Assembly: GCA_023435505.1 (NCBI GenBank) | Contig: JAEYRR010000367.1 | Span: 1 to 6,451 of the forward strand | DNA from: Bacillota bacterium | GTDB lineage: Bacteria > Bacillota > Clostridia > Lachnospirales > Lachnospiraceae | Reading direction: 5' to 3' | DNA length: 6,451 bases | Shown here: positions 5,516 to 6,451 of the stretch, piece after piece | How the letters are laid out: each line of letters opens with the position of its first letter | How positions within the stretch are numbered: the first letter of the stretch is position 1 | Made by a program: the position numbers and the translations under genes | The notes under the pieces: model-generated | Databases searched by the model: none | What the model saw: the letters and a program-made list of their open reading frames with translations, nothing else | Told to the model about the DNA's origin: nothing

Positions 5516-6451
5516 TTAGAATGCAACACGAATTCTACTTAACATATTGTCAAACTCAGCTGATTTATGGGCAAATTCCTTTTCAGACATTAAAGAAGTT
5601 ATAAGTCCAAATTCGCCAGCAACTCCGGCATCTACCTGGGTTGCATCTGCAAAGACTTCAAGTGCTTTTGCCTTATCTGCCTCTGCAAAACGAGCGAAAA
5701 ATCTATGCTTCGCATCTTCAAAACTCTGTAGTTTAAGCTTATCCTTACTCCAAATCGTCATAATATTAGTTCCCTTATGCTTTGCAGCATCAATAACGTC
5801 TGCTACTACTGCGCTGGCTGTTGGAAGCTTACCAGCTCCCTTACCATAAAACATCGTATCACCTAGTACATTGCCCTTTACAAAGATTCCATTGAATACA
5901 TCATTTACATTGTATAACGGATGTTCGCTATTTATCATCATAGGAGCCACAAATGCTACAATCTTATCCCCATCTCTTCTGCTGGAGCCTACAATCTTAA
6001 CAATGGCATCTAATTTTTTAGCATACAACATATCCGTTTTAGTAATCTTAGTGATTCCTTCTGTATATATATCTTCATAATCTACTTGTCGTCCGTAGGC
6101 AAGTGAAGATAGAATTGCAATCTTACGACAGGCATCATAACCTTCTACATCTGCTTCTGGATTACGCTCAGCATATCCTTTATTCTGAGCATCCTTTAAC
6201 GCTGACTCAAAATCCTGATCCTCTGCTGACATTTTAGTCAATATATAATTTGTAGTACCATTTAAGATACCAGTTATCTCTTCAATCTCATCTGCAGTTA
6301 AGGACTGATTCAAAGGACGAATAATTGGAATTCCTCCGCCAACACTTGCCTCAAATAAGAAGTTGATATCCTTTTCCTTGGCCAGTTCCAATAGCTCAGC
6401 TCCATGCTTCGCTACTAACTCCTTGTTTGAAGTACATACACTCTTACCTGC
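5516..6451 (-). CDS. hom: Homoserine dehydrogenase, C-terminal 311 residues (5' end beyond the right edge)
   Basis: It reduces L-aspartate 4-semialdehyde to L-homoserine with NAD(P)H, the branch point to threonine and methionine, in the cytoplasm. The frame is open to the right edge and starts mid-gene with AGKSVCTSNKELVAKHG, the end of the nucleotide-binding domain. About 100 N-terminal residues, with the GxGxxG motif, are missing. Numbering from the edge, EASVGGGIPIIRPL is at 34-47, GILNGTTNYILTKM at 61-74, and AERNPEADVEGYDACRK at 94-110 carries the conserved acidic residues and the catalytic lysine K110. GKGAGKLPTASAVVADV (203-219) closes the catalytic core. The last 60 or so residues (249-311, RFFARF to SRIRVAF) sit where many relatives have a regulatory ACT domain but lack its usual PGVLA motif. 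The protein would be about 410-415 residues in full. It is the first visible gene of the operon, 116 bases before the mutase-like gene. Identity is secure. Confidence 0.97.
   Translation of the reverse strand, partial: AGKSVCTSNKELVAKHGAELLELAKEKDINFLFEASVGGGIPIIRPLNQSLTADEIEEITGILNGTTNYILTKMSAEDQDFESALKDAQNKGYAERNPEADVEGYDACRKIAILSSLAYGRQVDYEDIYTEGITKITKTDMLYAKKLDAIVKIVGSSRRDGDKIVAFVAPMMINSEHPLYNVNDVFNGIFVKGNVLGDTMFYGKGAGKLPTASAVVADVIDAAKHKGTNIMTIWSKDKLKLQSFEDAKHRFFARFAEADKAKALEVFADATQVDAGVAGEFGLITSLMSEKEFAHKSAEFDNMLSRIRVAF

Noticed and set aside
6389..6391. A TTG codon that could be read as the start of a 291-residue homoserine dehydrogenase.
   Set aside because: The same frame continues upstream to the edge with conserved family sequence (NKELVAKHG), so the gene is simply cut by the window and the TTG is internal.

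Overview
The window looks like a chromosomal stretch from a low-GC, anaerobic Firmicute, most probably a clostridial (Lachnospiraceae-like) genome. The reasons are the AT-rich composition, strong AGGAGG-type Shine-Dalgarno sites, a Tex protein of the Firmicute type, and the gene order hom - ApgM-like mutase - aspartokinase, which I associate with clostridia. The genus cannot be fixed from the sequence alone. I see no mobile element, tRNA, rRNA, CRISPR array or phage gene.

Layout from left to right: (1) 1-1396, minus strand: the first 465 codons of tex (RNA-binding, transcription accessory protein), cut by the left edge. (2) 1397-1543: a 147-base divergent intergenic region with a good plus-strand promoter (TTGAAA-16-TATAAT) and a weaker minus-strand candidate for tex. 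(3) 1544-2893, plus strand: an unrecognised 449-residue protein with about six or seven membrane segments and a 225-residue C-terminal soluble domain; it is the only plus-strand gene. (4) 2913-2961: a strong hairpin with T-runs on both sides, which can serve as a shared terminator for two convergent genes. (5) 2960-6451, minus strand: a three-gene threonine-branch operon transcribed from the right edge in the order hom (homoserine dehydrogenase, 5' end missing), an ApgM-type phosphoglycerate-mutase homologue that probably acts as homoserine kinase, and lysC (aspartokinase).

How it fits together: aspartokinase makes aspartyl phosphate at the top of the aspartate-family pathway. Homoserine dehydrogenase makes homoserine from aspartate semialdehyde. 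The mutase-like protein is the natural candidate for the missing homoserine kinase step. Aspartate-semialdehyde dehydrogenase and threonine synthase are not in this window. The most striking fine-scale signal is a near-perfect ribosome binding site inside lysC, eight bases before an in-frame ATG at codon 245. This is where the Bacillus subtilis LysC beta subunit starts, so this lysC very probably also makes a 158-residue regulatory ACT-domain subunit. I found no evidence of a radically new system. The best candidates for something undescribed are the 449-residue membrane protein and the unusual C-terminus of the homoserine dehydrogenase.
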